From NCBI GenBank assembly GCA_030065875.1, contig JASJCR010000017.1, positions 57,649 to 121,648 of the forward strand: a DNA stretch of 64,000 nt. Direction: 5' to 3'. The position numbers were made by a program, and so were the translations under genes. Position 1 is the stretch's first letter; every line of letters begins with the position of its first letter. Shown piece after piece: positions 1 to 9,387 of the stretch. Below the pieces are notes generated by a model. That model was not told the origin of the DNA and ran no database searches. It saw nothing but the letters and a program-made list of their open reading frames with translations. The stretch is from Ardenticatenaceae bacterium (GTDB lineage: Bacteria > Chloroflexota > Anaerolineae > Promineifilales > Promineifilaceae).

Positions 1-245
1 AACGTATTATAGGTGGAAGTATCGGGCTAACCTATAAGTCGATTGGGCTAGGCTTTAATTCAAGGCGATGTCTCATGTGACATTAACCCAAAATCATCAT
101 TCCCTTTTCCGGATAGATTCAGGTATATTAATGGCGGAAATTTAATGAAAAACAACGCAAGTGATATTCTACGCGCCATTTTCTCAGACAATTTTGGAAC
201 GTTTACTCTCTCAAGGACACTCTGAATTTTGAGGCCGCTGGCACA
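1..245. other. Intergenic region upstream of the NACHT-like gene
   Basis: This stretch is AT-rich. I see no convincing coding sequence and no promoter I would defend. A 68-codon open frame on the minus strand has no ribosome binding site and no recognisable protein features. A weak GAGG lies about 15 bases before the ATG at 246. Confidence 0.4.
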
Positions 246-2552
246 ATGGACAGCAACAAAACCCATCCAAAACTCGAAAAACTTTCTGACAGAGCCTTAA
301 TTCACCGGCAAATCATGGTCAACAAACTGCAGCAGTGTTGGGTAGATGGTGTCTTAACGCCCTCAATTTATCATGTCACAACGCAAGCCCTGGGGCCTCC
401 CAATTCTCGTTTGCGGCCGCATGCCCTTTGGCCCCAAGTTATTCAAAACAAAGGGGGTGAAGATCAAAAACTCAAGAGTTCTGAGCTAGTGGCCAATTTT
501 TACACAAACCAAAAAAGTATTGTGATCTTGGGACGGCCGGACACGGAAAAACAAATATCCCTGCTGGAAATTGCCGGCCAATTGGCGGCCGATGCCTCCC
601 TCGACAAACATTCATTTATTCCCGCTGTGGTTAACCTGAGCGCCTTTGAAGCCGAGAATAAGCTTCACTTCGATCAATGGGTTGCTCGGGAAATTAACCG
701 CTTCTATGGTATTCCTCCGGAAATTTCGGCTGAATGGCTCGATCAAAACATCCTGCTGCCCCTTTTTGATGGCTTGCACCTGATTTCTACAGGCGAACTG
801 CGCGCCCACTGCCTGTCAGAAATCGAAAAATTTTGGTTGAAATCAAGTGAACGGAGGGCCATCTTAACCCTGGAACCGGCCGATCACGACACGTTAAACA
901 GCTCCGATTTGGCAGAAGTCGTCCATCTTCAGCCGCTGCCCAAACCGATCACGTTACGCTACTTAAAATTGCTCGGCCGCGATTTAATCGGTTTGCGTCG
1001 GGTCCTACGACGGGAAACCCCCATCAATCAGCTCGCTGAATCCCCCTTTTTGCTGCACGTCATGTGCCTGGCCTACACTCATGAACCATACCCGGACCTT
1101 ATGCTGCAGGATATGAAACATGTCTCAGATGATCCTGAAGGAGAGCCAACCGCATTATTTAACCGCTTCTTCGATCGGCTGAGTTTGAGTCAGGCCCAAT
1201 TTCTCTATCACGAACCCACTGTCGTTAAACAATCCTTGATGTGGCTGGCGGAAAAAACCGCCCAGCGCAGCCGCTTAGACTTCTTCTGGGAAGATTTACA
1301 GCCTTCATGGCTTGACCGCCGCTCTGATTTATTCGCCTACTCCCTTTTCTCACGCACCATCAGCGGCAGTATAATTGGGTTTCTAACCGGTTTAATCATT
1401 TCTCTGGTCGTAACTTTTGGCCAATTTGGTAATCCCGATTTTGCATTTGGCCTTCCATTTTTGTCACAGCTGTTCAGAAACCCGGCCGTCGGCCTGATTT
1501 CCGGATTTTTAGGTGGTGGCCTGGTCGCGATGTGGGATTTTTTGCGTTTTCGCCGGCAAAAGGCAGGTGATCTCGGGGTTTTCCCAATACGGGCCATTCT
1601 CTTTGCCGTGGTCATCGGGCTGAGCTTCGCGTTTACTCAGATGATCATTTTCCTCTTAAACCAGCAATCATTGACAGCTGTCTCTACGCCGCTGCTTCTG
1701 ATTGGAGCCTTAGCGGCCCTGACCGGCGGGGTCTCTTTTGCCTTGCTAGAAGGTCAAAAGAAAACGGCCGATCATGAGATTCGCTTCGCCGATCGCTTAA
1801 ATTGGTCGTGGGGCAACGGATTTAAAGGAAGCTGGCGGGGAATACTCCTCGGTCTGATCTTGGGAACCGTTTCTCTGGGAGCTCTCCCTCTGATAACCAC
1901 CCAGCTCCATCAACTGGTGCCAGATTGGAGCAGTAACTTCTTGCTTTACGGCACAAATCCTACCGAAACCCTGACTATCCATCTCGCTTTTGGCGCAGTT
2001 ATTGGGGCCCTCAGCGGCTTTGTTCTGGGATTTGTCTACTACGGCCTTAAAGAGCAGTGGAGCAGCTTTTATTTGCAGCCAGAACAAGTGGTGCGCAACT
2101 CGCTGGAAAGCGGCATTCTGGCCGCAACCTTTTCCGGATTAGGGATCACGGTTGTTATTGGTGCCCTGGGGTTGACGGCAGGCGCATCGGCCAACGATTT
2201 GTGGGGAGCCATGATCGGTCTGATCATGGCTCTCCTACTGGCCGTGATATGCGGCACGACATTTTTCTGGCGTCAGGGGGGAGCGGCCGTTGTGAATCAT
2301 CTAATCTTGCGCATCATCCTCTGGTCATCAAGGCGCATTCCGTTTCGAATGTCCCATGTATTTGATGATGGGGTAGAAATGCTCCACCTCTATCCCGTAG
2401 GAGCAGGCTACATTTTTACCCATCCGTGGCTACAAAATCACCTGCGCAACCAGCTGGCTTTGCTAAAAGGGCAAAAAGAGGCGCTCAAACGAGAAAAACG
2501 CGCAAGAGCACAGAAAAAGGGATTCTTCCGTCGCCGCACCGCAATCACCTAG
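246..2552 (+). CDS. Degenerate NACHT-like, multi-pass membrane protein
   Basis: The 768-aa protein starts with a soluble region of about 360 residues that reads like a NACHT/STAND NTPase. It has a P-loop-like strand-turn at 91-110, a Walker B-like strand at 169-180 and a helical tail resembling the NACHT arm (LAESPFLLHVMCLAY). The Walker A position reads GRPDTEKQ (96-103) instead of GxPGxGKT, so only the first Gly, Pro and Lys survive. Walker B reads LLPLFDGLHLI, with one Asp and no second acidic residue. The remaining half is hydrophobic, with roughly eight membrane segments between about 365 and 700, and ends in a Lys/Arg-rich cytoplasmic tail. The fold assignment rests on motif spacing, so nucleotide binding is doubtful. 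The gene stands alone upstream of rpe with no effector partner in view. Confidence 0.6.
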   Translation: MDSNKTHPKLEKLSDRALIHRQIMVNKLQQCWVDGVLTPSIYHVTTQALGPPNSRLRPHALWPQVIQNKGGEDQKLKSSELVANFYTNQKSIVILGRPDTEKQISLLEIAGQLAADASLDKHSFIPAVVNLSAFEAENKLHFDQWVAREINRFYGIPPEISAEWLDQNILLPLFDGLHLISTGELRAHCLSEIEKFWLKSSERRAILTLEPADHDTLNSSDLAEVVHLQPLPKPITLRYLKLLGRDLIGLRRVLRRETPINQLAESPFLLHVMCLAYTHEPYPDLMLQDMKHVSDDPEGEPTALFNRFFDRLSLSQAQFLYHEPTVVKQSLMWLAEKTAQRSRLDFFWEDLQPSWLDRRSDLFAYSLFSRTISGSIIGFLTGLIISLVVTFGQFGNPDFAFGLPFLSQLFRNPAVGLISGFLGGGLVAMWDFLRFRRQKAGDLGVFPIRAILFAVVIGLSFAFTQMIIFLLNQQSLTAVSTPLLLIGALAALTGGVSFALLEGQKKTADHEIRFADRLNWSWGNGFKGSWRGILLGLILGTVSLGALPLITTQLHQLVPDWSSNFLLYGTNPTETLTIHLAFGAVIGALSGFVLGFVYYGLKEQWSSFYLQPEQVVRNSLESGILAATFSGLGITVVIGALGLTAGASANDLWGAMIGLIMALLLAVICGTTFFWRQGGAAVVNHLILRIILWSSRRIPFRMSHVFDDGVEMLHLYPVGAGYIFTHPWLQNHLRNQLALLKGQKEALKREKRARAQKKGFFRRRTAIT

Positions 2553-2618
2553 ATACTTGGTCAACAATAAATTGGCTAACGCTTGCCATTTGTCATCCTC
2601 AGACATACAATTTTAACC

Positions 2619-3311
2619 ATGCAATCCGCTGCTCTTGCCCCATCAGTTTTAGCCTGTAACTTTCAGGTTTTGGGGGCTCAGGTCACCGAATCTTTAGCGG
2701 CCGGGGCTGAATACATTCATGTTGATGTGATGGACGGCCGGTTTGTGCCCAATATTTCCATCGGCGTCCCCATCGTTCAGGCGATCTCCCCCCTCACCCA
2801 GCAAACAAATGCGATTTGTGACGTCCACCTCATGATCGTCGAACCTGAAAAATACGTGCCGGTCTTTGCCGAAGCCGGCGCAGATCAGATTACCGTTCAC
2901 GTGGAAGCCTCCCCCCATCTTCATCGAACCGTCCAGCAAATCAAGGCGGCCGGAGCCCAGGCTGGCGTTGCCCTCAACCCGGCAACTCCCCTCTCGGCCA
3001 TCGAAGAGGTGCTGGAATTTGTTGACACGGTCTTAATCATGTCGGTTAATCCAGGATTTGGGGGGCAAAGCTATATTCCATCCGCCACGGCCAAGATCAG
3101 GCGTCTGGCCGCCCTGATCCGCGAAACCGGTAAACCGATTAAAATTGAAGTGGACGGCGGCGTTAAAATCACCAACGCTGCTGAAATTGTTTCCGCTGGG
3201 GCAAATATTTTGGTGGCCGGCAGCGCCATATACAACGAAGCGCAATCGATCGCTGAAAATATTGTCGATTTTCGCCGGGTGATGGCAGCCGGTATGTCAA
3301 ACGTTGCTTAA
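2619..3311 (+). CDS. rpe: Ribulose-phosphate 3-epimerase
   Basis: This 230-aa TIM-barrel enzyme interconverts D-ribulose 5-phosphate and D-xylulose 5-phosphate in the pentose phosphate pathway. Family signatures are present in order: APSVLACNF at the N-terminus, HVDVMDGRFVPNISIG with the metal-binding His and Asp, DVHLMIVEPEKY, MSVNPGFGGQSYIP, and IEVDGGVK with the phosphate-binding end GANILVAGSAIY. The open frame extends upstream to a TTG at 2583, but the family begins just before APSVLA, so the ATG at 2619 is chosen. It is followed 42 bp later by fbaA on the same strand, giving a small sugar-phosphate unit. Confidence 0.95.
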   Translation: MQSAALAPSVLACNFQVLGAQVTESLAAGAEYIHVDVMDGRFVPNISIGVPIVQAISPLTQQTNAICDVHLMIVEPEKYVPVFAEAGADQITVHVEASPHLHRTVQQIKAAGAQAGVALNPATPLSAIEEVLEFVDTVLIMSVNPGFGGQSYIPSATAKIRRLAALIRETGKPIKIEVDGGVKITNAAEIVSAGANILVAGSAIYNEAQSIAENIVDFRRVMAAGMSNVA

Positions 3312-3353
3312 TAATATTTTTCACAACAACCTAAAAAGGAAAAGGAGCTCGAA

Positions 3354-4433
3354 ATGTCCGAGATAAAAGAAAGATTTCCCGCCGGTGTGATTACAGGGGA
3401 TGATGTCCAAGCCTTGTTTGCCTATGCGAAGAAAGAGAGGTTTGCCCTGCCGGCAGCCAATGTAACCGGCACCAATACGGTCAATGCGGTCATGGAGACG
3501 GCCGTTAAGGTCAACTCTCCGGTGATCCTCCAATTTTCAAACGGTGGCGCGAGCTTCTTTGCCGGAAAAGGGTTGAGCAACACCAATCAACAGGCGTCAA
3601 TCGCCGGCGCAGTATCCGGAGCCCATCACGTTCACCGTCTGGCCGAGCTGTATGGGGTGAGGGTCATCCTCCATACCGACCACGCCGCGAAAAAACTGCT
3701 GCCCTGGATCGATGGGCTGCTCGACGCAGGTGAAGAATTTTACAAAGTTCACGGCATCCCTCTTTTTAGCTCACACATGCTCGACCTCTCCGAAGAGCCC
3801 CTTGAAGAAAATGTCGAAATTTGCCAGCGCTATCTGGAACGGATGAGCAAAATGGGCATGACCCTGGAAATCGAGCTGGGCGTTACCGGTGGCGAAGAGG
3901 ATGGAGTCGATAACACAGAAATCGATAACGCCCTACTCTATACGCAACCTTCTGAAGTAGCTTATGCTTACGAGCATTTGATGAAAGTATCCGACAAATT
4001 TACCGTGGCGGCCGCTTTTGGGAACGTCCACGGGGTGTATAAGCCCGGTAATGTTCAGCTGCGCCCCAAAATTTTACTCAACTCGCAAGAACACATCGTT
4101 GATAAATTTGGTACCGATCCTCAACCGCTTGATTTTGTCTTCCACGGGGGTTCCGGCTCAACGGAAGAGGAAATACGCGAAGCGATCTCTTACGGGGTCA
4201 TCAAAATGAATATCGATACCGATCTGCAGTGGGCATTCTGGGACGGGGTGCGCCACTATTACAAAGATAAGCAGGATTATCTGCAGGCCCAAATCGGCAA
4301 CCCGGATGGACCGGATCAACCCAATAAGAAAAATTACGACCCGCGCAAATGGTTGCGGACGGCCGAAGAATCATTTGTGACTCGCTTAACCAAAGCGTTT
4401 GAAGATCTAAATAACATCAATACCCTGGGGTAA
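3354..4433 (+). CDS. fbaA: Class II fructose-1,6-bisphosphate aldolase
   Basis: The 359-aa enzyme cleaves fructose 1,6-bisphosphate to dihydroxyacetone phosphate and glyceraldehyde 3-phosphate. Its length equals that of the E. coli class IIA enzyme. Visible motifs are LQFSNGGASFFAGKG, the zinc and catalytic LHTDHAAKK, LEIELGVTGGEEDGVDN, the His-bearing NVHGVYKPGNV, VFHGGSGSTEEEI, and VIKMNIDTDLQWAFW. A strong purine-rich SD (AAAAGGAG) lies 7-8 bases before the ATG. It sits directly behind rpe and is followed by a strong terminator, so rpe-fbaA probably ends transcription here. Confidence 0.96.
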   Translation: MSEIKERFPAGVITGDDVQALFAYAKKERFALPAANVTGTNTVNAVMETAVKVNSPVILQFSNGGASFFAGKGLSNTNQQASIAGAVSGAHHVHRLAELYGVRVILHTDHAAKKLLPWIDGLLDAGEEFYKVHGIPLFSSHMLDLSEEPLEENVEICQRYLERMSKMGMTLEIELGVTGGEEDGVDNTEIDNALLYTQPSEVAYAYEHLMKVSDKFTVAAAFGNVHGVYKPGNVQLRPKILLNSQEHIVDKFGTDPQPLDFVFHGGSGSTEEEIREAISYGVIKMNIDTDLQWAFWDGVRHYYKDKQDYLQAQIGNPDGPDQPNKKNYDPRKWLRTAEESFVTRLTKAFEDLNNINTLG

Positions 4434-4471
4434 ATCACCTCAATTAATTTTGAGGTTGCTCTTTGGGAAGT

Positions 4472-4523
4472 AAGAGGTTATGTGCGGTACAAAAAGCCGC
4501 ATATGACCTCTTATTCTTTTTCT
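4472..4523 (+). terminator. Rho-independent terminator after fbaA
   Basis: Two 16-nt arms (4472-4487 and 4497-4512) pair along their full length with two G-U wobbles around a 9-nt loop. They are followed by a T-rich stretch (ATTCTTTTTCTTC). A smaller CCTCAA/TTGAGG hairpin lies just upstream at 4438-4455. Confidence 0.85.
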
Positions 4524-4597
4524 TCGATAAATATGGAGGGCTTTTTTAACCCTTTGTGATATATTGTGAAAAATATTACTATTGCCCCGAGCGTGAC

Positions 4598-5518
4598 ATG
4601 TCGATAACTGAAATTAGCGAACCGGCTTACCCAAATCAACCCCCAATTACCCTGAAGCGTATCGTGCACACCGTGTCCGTCTTGTTTAAGCTGCGAGTTG
4701 TCTCGCTTCTGCTTCTCGCCGCGATTGGTGGGGCATTCTTAGGCGCTGACGGGTGGCCGGGATGGGCAAATTTTGGGTTATTGTGTTTAACCGGCAGCGC
4801 TGCCGCAGCCGGTGCGTCAGCGATCAATCAATATTGGGAGCGAGAAAAAGATCGTTTGATGACCCGCACCAGCAAACGGCCGCTGGTTGACGGGACCATT
4901 CAAAATCCCCAACTCATTTTATGGATCGCTCTGGGTCTCATCCTGGTACCATCTCTGGCCGTGATGCCCTTTAACTTGCCCTTAGGGGCGTTTCTCCTAC
5001 TGGGAGCGTTTATCTACGTTGTGATCTACACGATGTGGCTCAAGCCCCGAACAGCCCTCAACATTGTTATTGGAGGAGCAGCGGGGAGCGCGGCCGTCTT
5101 GAGCGGCGGTGCAGCCGTAGGGGCATGGCAAAACCCGGCCGTTTTAACCCTGGCGGCCGTTCTTTTTCTGTGGACACCAGCTCACTTCTGGAGCCTGGCA
5201 ATCTTGTGCAAAGACGATTATACGCGGGCTGATACCCCGATGCTTCCGGTCAAAACTTCTTTGAACCAAGCGGCCTGGTGGGTCTTTGCCCACACCTTGC
5301 CAACCGCCTTCGGGGCGCTCATTCTGGCCGTGACACCCGAACTGGGCTGGTTCTACTTGGTACCGGTCATCCTGGCCACCTTGCTCATTTTTCTGACCAA
5401 TATTCAGCTGATTCTCGAATCAACCCGGAAGCGCGCCCTGCGCATGTTCCTGATGTCCAATTTTTATTTGATGATTGTGCTGTTGGGCATCCTGATCGAT
5501 ACCTTACTGCCGTTTTAA
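4598..5518 (+). CDS. ctaB: Protoheme IX farnesyltransferase (heme O synthase)
   Basis: This 306-aa UbiA-family membrane prenyltransferase converts heme B to heme O for cytochrome oxidase assembly. The first Asp-rich motif is in NQYWEREKDRLMTRTSKRPL (77-96). The second region, FLWTPAHFWSLAI followed by KDDYTRADTPMLPV, is diagnostic of CtaB. About nine membrane helices are apparent. The frame opens at 4556, but the ATG at 4598 fits the usual N-terminus. The downstream glutaredoxin-like gene begins two bases after the stop, so the two are cotranscribed. No cox genes are in the window. Confidence 0.93.
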   Translation: MSITEISEPAYPNQPPITLKRIVHTVSVLFKLRVVSLLLLAAIGGAFLGADGWPGWANFGLLCLTGSAAAAGASAINQYWEREKDRLMTRTSKRPLVDGTIQNPQLILWIALGLILVPSLAVMPFNLPLGAFLLLGAFIYVVIYTMWLKPRTALNIVIGGAAGSAAVLSGGAAVGAWQNPAVLTLAAVLFLWTPAHFWSLAILCKDDYTRADTPMLPVKTSLNQAAWWVFAHTLPTAFGALILAVTPELGWFYLVPVILATLLIFLTNIQLILESTRKRALRMFLMSNFYLMIVLLGILIDTLLPF

Positions 5519-5520
5519 TT

Positions 5521-5769
5521 ATGCTGCTTTCGATCACTCTGTTTACCAAAGATCCCTGCCCTTTGTGTGATATCGTCAAAGATCAATGCGCGGCCCTGGC
5601 CGAAACCTACCCGCATACGCTCCACGAAGTTGATATCACCCAGGATCACGACACCTTTGCCAAATACCGCTTTATCATTCCCGTTCTTCACATTGGTGAA
5701 GTCGCCTTAAAAGCGCCCATACACCGCGTTGATCTCATCCGCGCATTCCAAAAAGCCTCAGGGCATTAA
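5521..5769 (+). CDS. Glutaredoxin-like thiol-disulfide protein
   Basis: This 82-aa protein has a single thioredoxin-fold domain. An N-terminal strand leads into TKDPCPLCD, a CxxC redox motif at residues 13-16, and the cis-Pro region is IIPVLHIG. The size and layout fit the glutaredoxin-like DUF836 group. Its start overlaps the end region of ctaB with a two-base gap, suggesting translational coupling. A role in thiol chemistry linked to oxidase assembly is possible, but this is inference from the neighbour. Confidence 0.75.
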   Translation: MLLSITLFTKDPCPLCDIVKDQCAALAETYPHTLHEVDITQDHDTFAKYRFIIPVLHIGEVALKAPIHRVDLIRAFQKASGH

Positions 5770-5784
5770 CCCAGATCGTCCATC

Positions 5785-6336
5785 ATGAATTTACCCGCCA
5801 AAAAAGTCGTCGGCCGCCTTTTAACTCATCCCCAAAGTGGTGAAGGGGCCGTTGTCATACCGGAATCCCCTCCGGCCGAAGCCAACCCTCTCTTCCTGCG
5901 GTTCGCGCTGGTGCTCCAGGGGGTTGAGTGGCCGCTTCTGCCGGCCTTTGTCCTCGATGATTGGGGGCACGAGCGGCGCAAACTCTCTCAGTTAACCTGG
6001 ATTTACGAAAATGGGGATTTTTTTCCGCGGGCTGAAATTTTTGGCTATGTGAAGAAGCCGCAGGAAGGGTGGGTTGAAACGCAGACGTTTGTTCGTGATT
6101 TGGAGTTGATGGGTCGCTGGCCGGTGTATGCCTATACGAACAAAACCGATCCCCCGGACAGTGGCATTCGCGTTCGTTATATGGGGCTTGAAAATGAGAA
6201 AACAGCTCAAACGGTCAAAACCAAACGGCCGGAAAAGTATGCCATGCCGTTCACCCGCGCCTCCCTCCGTTGGTTTGACGTCCCTCCCGGAATAGACGGC
6301 GACGCCTTTTGGCAATCCCTCTCAGAAATGCCCTGA
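5785..6336 (+). CDS. Hypothetical protein, 183 aa
   Basis: I do not recognise this protein. It is soluble, rich in Trp, Arg and Pro, with no signal peptide, membrane segment or Cys pair. It follows the glutaredoxin-like gene by 15 bp on the same strand, so it is probably part of the ctaB transcript. Its stop codon at 6334-6336 directly abuts the stop codon of the convergent receiver-domain gene, with no base between them. Confidence 0.7.
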   Translation: MNLPAKKVVGRLLTHPQSGEGAVVIPESPPAEANPLFLRFALVLQGVEWPLLPAFVLDDWGHERRKLSQLTWIYENGDFFPRAEIFGYVKKPQEGWVETQTFVRDLELMGRWPVYAYTNKTDPPDSGIRVRYMGLENEKTAQTVKTKRPEKYAMPFTRASLRWFDVPPGIDGDAFWQSLSEMP

Positions 6337-6690
6337 TTATCCTTCTAGCTGCGCGTGCATGGCATCCCGCAATTCAAACGGGGTGATGTTCTTTTTTAAG
6401 AGGCTTGCACCCATTGATTCAGCCCGCAATTGATTGCCGCTGCTAAAATCTGCTGTCAAAAAAATGACCGGAACAGTTGAAAAAGTGCGCAATTCCTCAT
6501 AAACTTGCCAGCCGTTCATGTCGGGCATCATAATATCCAGCAAAACCAGATCCGGCTGCTGGCTCTGAATTAATGATAAGCCGGATCGGCCGTCGCTGGA
6601 CGCGATCGCCTCAAAACCCAGAAGCGATATCATCTCTCCGAAGAGATGAATCATTTCATGTGAATCATCAATAATTAAAATTTTTGACAT
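6337..6690 (-). CDS. Stand-alone response regulator receiver domain
   Basis: This 117-aa CheY-like protein has the acidic pair DD at 8-9, the phosphoacceptor Asp52 in LVLLDIMMPDMNGW, and a Thr at 79 in FLTAD. The usual Lys-Pro after beta-5 is altered: the segment reads SLLKKNITPFEL. There is no output domain, so it would act through a partner. No histidine kinase is nearby. It is divergent from the solute-binding lipoprotein gene. Confidence 0.88.
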   Translation of the reverse strand: MSKILIIDDSHEMIHLFGEMISLLGFEAIASSDGRSGLSLIQSQQPDLVLLDIMMPDMNGWQVYEELRTFSTVPVIFLTADFSSGNQLRAESMGASLLKKNITPFELRDAMHAQLEG

Positions 6691-6748
6691 TTTGAACTAC
6701 TACAATAAGAAATTCGGCTGGAAATGGCCCCATTACACGAAATTATCA

Positions 6749-8647
6749 ATGCCAAAGTCTAACATATGTTCTATAAGGTGTCAAAACGTCCTCCTCGGGT
6801 TGACGTTTCTGCTTCTTATGATGGGAGGAACCGTTAGTTGTCAATCACAAGGGGCATCCAACAGCACCGAAAACCCCACCCCGCTGGCTGAACAAACCCC
6901 AACTGTGGAGGCAATCGATCCTGCAGATGAAATCGTCACCCGCGTTGTTCAAGAACAGGTCACCAACGTCAGCGCCACACCGGAAGCGATTAACGAACGG
7001 GTCATCCTCGACGTGAGCCTGATTGGGGCAGATATCCTCACCCTCGATCCGCAGCGCAACGAAAACCCAAATGAATTAACCCTCATCGAGAACCTGTATG
7101 TCGGTCTAACCCGTTTTAATCACGCCGATCAGGCGATTGAACCAATGCTGGCCGAGCGTTGGGAAATCAGTGCGGACGGGCTGGAGTGGACTTTCTATCT
7201 GCGTGACGATATCTTTTGGGTTAAACCGGTCGCTTCATCAACCATTCCAATTTTGCTCGACGAACCGGAATTAGAGGCGGCCGAGGCGATCCGGCCGGTC
7301 GTGGCGGATGATATCGTTTATGCTGTTCGCCGGGCGTGCGATCCGCGAATTAACACCCCCAACTCCTTTGTACTTTTTATCATTCAAGGGTGCGAACAGG
7401 TAAACGCCAAAAACAACGTTACCGGATTTGATTTAATCAATATTGCGGTGGAAGCGCCAGACAAACAAACGGTCATTTTTCGCCTGAATGAACCGGCCGC
7501 CTATTTTCTAACCCTAACCACTTTGCCCATCATGCGGCCGGTCCCCACTGAAGTTGTGGCCTTGAGCAGCCAGGCTACAGATTGGTCGTGGCCCGAAGAT
7601 AGCGACGAAGTCATTACCAATGGCCCCTTTTTGCTCGACCCCCAAACGATCCGTGGGACGCAAATTGTCCTCCAAAAAAACCCGCTCTGGCCCGTCCCCT
7701 CAGTCGGCAATGTCGATCAAGTCAACTTTTTTCAATTTGATAACCGGCAGGAGGCGTTTGATCTATGGTCACTTCAGCAGCTCGATATCACCCCGCTGGC
7801 CCGCAGCCAGCAGGAGGATATCATGGAAAATTCTCCCCAAAAAATCGCCCCGGTGCCCGAACAAACCGTTTTTTACCTGGCCTTTAATTTTGACAGTCCG
7901 GTTTTTCAGTCACCAGAACTGCGACGGGCATTTTCCGCGGCCATCGATCGAGAACAAATCATTGAAGAGGTGTATGCTGAGGCGGGCCTCCCCATGCGCC
8001 ACTTAACGCCCCCAGGAGCGATCGGCGCTCCCCCCCCGGACATTTTGGGCGTGGGTTACAATCCAGATTTTGCCCGACAGCAGCTTGTTGCCTCGGGAAT
8101 TAGCGCCTGTGGCTTTCTGCCGGAAATTCGCTATATGGTCAACTCCTCTGACCTGGCTCTCTTCCAGGCTGAACTCGTGCGCGACATGTGGGTGGAAGAG
8201 CTGGGTTGCAATAAAGACAATATCATCATTGAGCAGGTCCAATTTGGAACCCTCCTGGCCAATACCCGGCCGGAAGCCGGGAATCTGCGGCCGGATATTT
8301 GGGACCTGGGCTGGTCAGCTTACTACCCGGACACCCACAATTGGCTGTTTACGCTCCTGCACTGCAGCGAAAGCGACAATCGCATCAAACGGCCGTGTGG
8401 TGAGCTGGATCAGCTGATCATCCGGGCCGGCCGCTCAGAAATTGAGCAGCGCGACCAGCTTTATCGCCGCATTGAAACCGGATTCTTTGGCGATGACGGG
8501 GAGACCCCAATCGCTCCCATTTACGCCCGGTCCGACTTTCAGCTGCGGCAAACGTGGGTCATCTTCACCCCGGCCCCCTTTGGCAGCGAGCAGTATGATA
8601 CCTATGAGATTGATTGGGAACTCAAAAAGCTGGAGCAGCAGCAGTAA
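6749..8647 (+). CDS. ABC transporter substrate-binding lipoprotein (SBP_bac_5 type)
   Basis: This 632-aa extracytoplasmic solute-binding protein belongs to the peptide/nickel family 5. A lipoprotein signal peptide runs to GGTVSC, where the Cys would be lipidated, and is followed by a Ser/Thr/Pro-rich linker. Family features include TLDPQRNENPNELTLIENLY, ERWEISADGLEWTFYLRDDI and ELRRAFSAAIDREQI. The frame opens at a TTG at 6692, but the ATG at 6749 gives a proper signal peptide. No permease or ATPase genes are adjacent, so this is an orphan SBP. Its stop overlaps the rsmG start. Confidence 0.88.
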   Translation: MPKSNICSIRCQNVLLGLTFLLLMMGGTVSCQSQGASNSTENPTPLAEQTPTVEAIDPADEIVTRVVQEQVTNVSATPEAINERVILDVSLIGADILTLDPQRNENPNELTLIENLYVGLTRFNHADQAIEPMLAERWEISADGLEWTFYLRDDIFWVKPVASSTIPILLDEPELEAAEAIRPVVADDIVYAVRRACDPRINTPNSFVLFIIQGCEQVNAKNNVTGFDLINIAVEAPDKQTVIFRLNEPAAYFLTLTTLPIMRPVPTEVVALSSQATDWSWPEDSDEVITNGPFLLDPQTIRGTQIVLQKNPLWPVPSVGNVDQVNFFQFDNRQEAFDLWSLQQLDITPLARSQQEDIMENSPQKIAPVPEQTVFYLAFNFDSPVFQSPELRRAFSAAIDREQIIEEVYAEAGLPMRHLTPPGAIGAPPPDILGVGYNPDFARQQLVASGISACGFLPEIRYMVNSSDLALFQAELVRDMWVEELGCNKDNIIIEQVQFGTLLANTRPEAGNLRPDIWDLGWSAYYPDTHNWLFTLLHCSESDNRIKRPCGELDQLIIRAGRSEIEQRDQLYRRIETGFFGDDGETPIAPIYARSDFQLRQTWVIFTPAPFGSEQYDTYEIDWELKKLEQQQ

Positions 8648-9384
8648 TGACCACGGACGATTCATGGGAACGGTGGGCCGACCATGCAGCGGCCTTTGGC
8701 GTGCAGCTGACCGATCAGCAAGTGCATCAATTTCAAGTCTTTGAACGCCTGCTTCTCGATTGGAACCGCCGCATGAATTTGACCGCTATTCGTGAACCGG
8801 CCGAAATTCGGCAGCGACATTTTCTCGATGCGTTGAGCTGTATCGCTCCAATTCAGAGTAAAACACCCGATCTTGCTGGACGGGCTTTAATAGATATCGG
8901 CACTGGCGCTGGGTTTCCCGGTTTGCCCTTAAAAATCGTCTTTCCGGAATTGAACCTCACGCTCGTAGACAGCGTCAAAAAGAAAACCGTTTTTTTAGAA
9001 GCGGCCGTCGCGTCTTTAAACCTCAAAGCGGTTCAAGTGGTCGATGAGCGAGCGGAAACATTAGGTCAGGATCCTCAATTTCGCGAGCGCTTTGATTGGG
9101 TTGTGGCTCGCAGCGTGGCTCGTCTCAACACCCTGGTTGAGCTGCTGCTTCCGCTGGCAAAAATCGGGGGTTTCGTTTTGTCACAGAAGGGGGAAAGTGC
9201 GGCCGAAGAATGTCGCGATGCCCAAAATGGCATTGCCTTACTCGGCGGTGGAGCGGTTGAGAGCCATCGCTATCAGCTGCCCGGCCGGGATTTTATTCAC
9301 TTCAATATTGTGATCGCCAAAACTGAAAAAACACCGGCCAAATATCCGCGTCGGGTAGGGATACCGAACAAGCGCCCCCTCTGA
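8647..9384 (+). CDS. rsmG: 16S rRNA (guanine-527-N7)-methyltransferase
   Basis: This 245-aa SAM-dependent enzyme methylates G527 of 16S rRNA. Motifs include MNLTAIREP, the SAM-binding LIDIGTGAGFPGLPLKI, VDSVKKKTVFLE, and VVARSVARLNTLVELLLPL. The start chosen is the ATG at 8647, which shares a base with the upstream stop codon (TAATG). That suggests translational coupling to the solute-binding protein. It is convergent with the cyclase gene, three bases away. Confidence 0.94.
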   Translation: MTTDDSWERWADHAAAFGVQLTDQQVHQFQVFERLLLDWNRRMNLTAIREPAEIRQRHFLDALSCIAPIQSKTPDLAGRALIDIGTGAGFPGLPLKIVFPELNLTLVDSVKKKTVFLEAAVASLNLKAVQVVDERAETLGQDPQFRERFDWVVARSVARLNTLVELLLPLAKIGGFVLSQKGESAAEECRDAQNGIALLGGGAVESHRYQLPGRDFIHFNIVIAKTEKTPAKYPRRVGIPNKRPL

Positions 9385-9387
9385 TAG

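Noticed and set aside
60..266. Open frame of 68 codons on the minus strand at the left end
   Set aside because: No SD and no recognisable domain. It overlaps the start of the NACHT-like gene.
6684..6712. Promoter before the solute-binding protein starting at TTGACA (6684)
   Set aside because: No acceptable -10 element at 16-18 bases.
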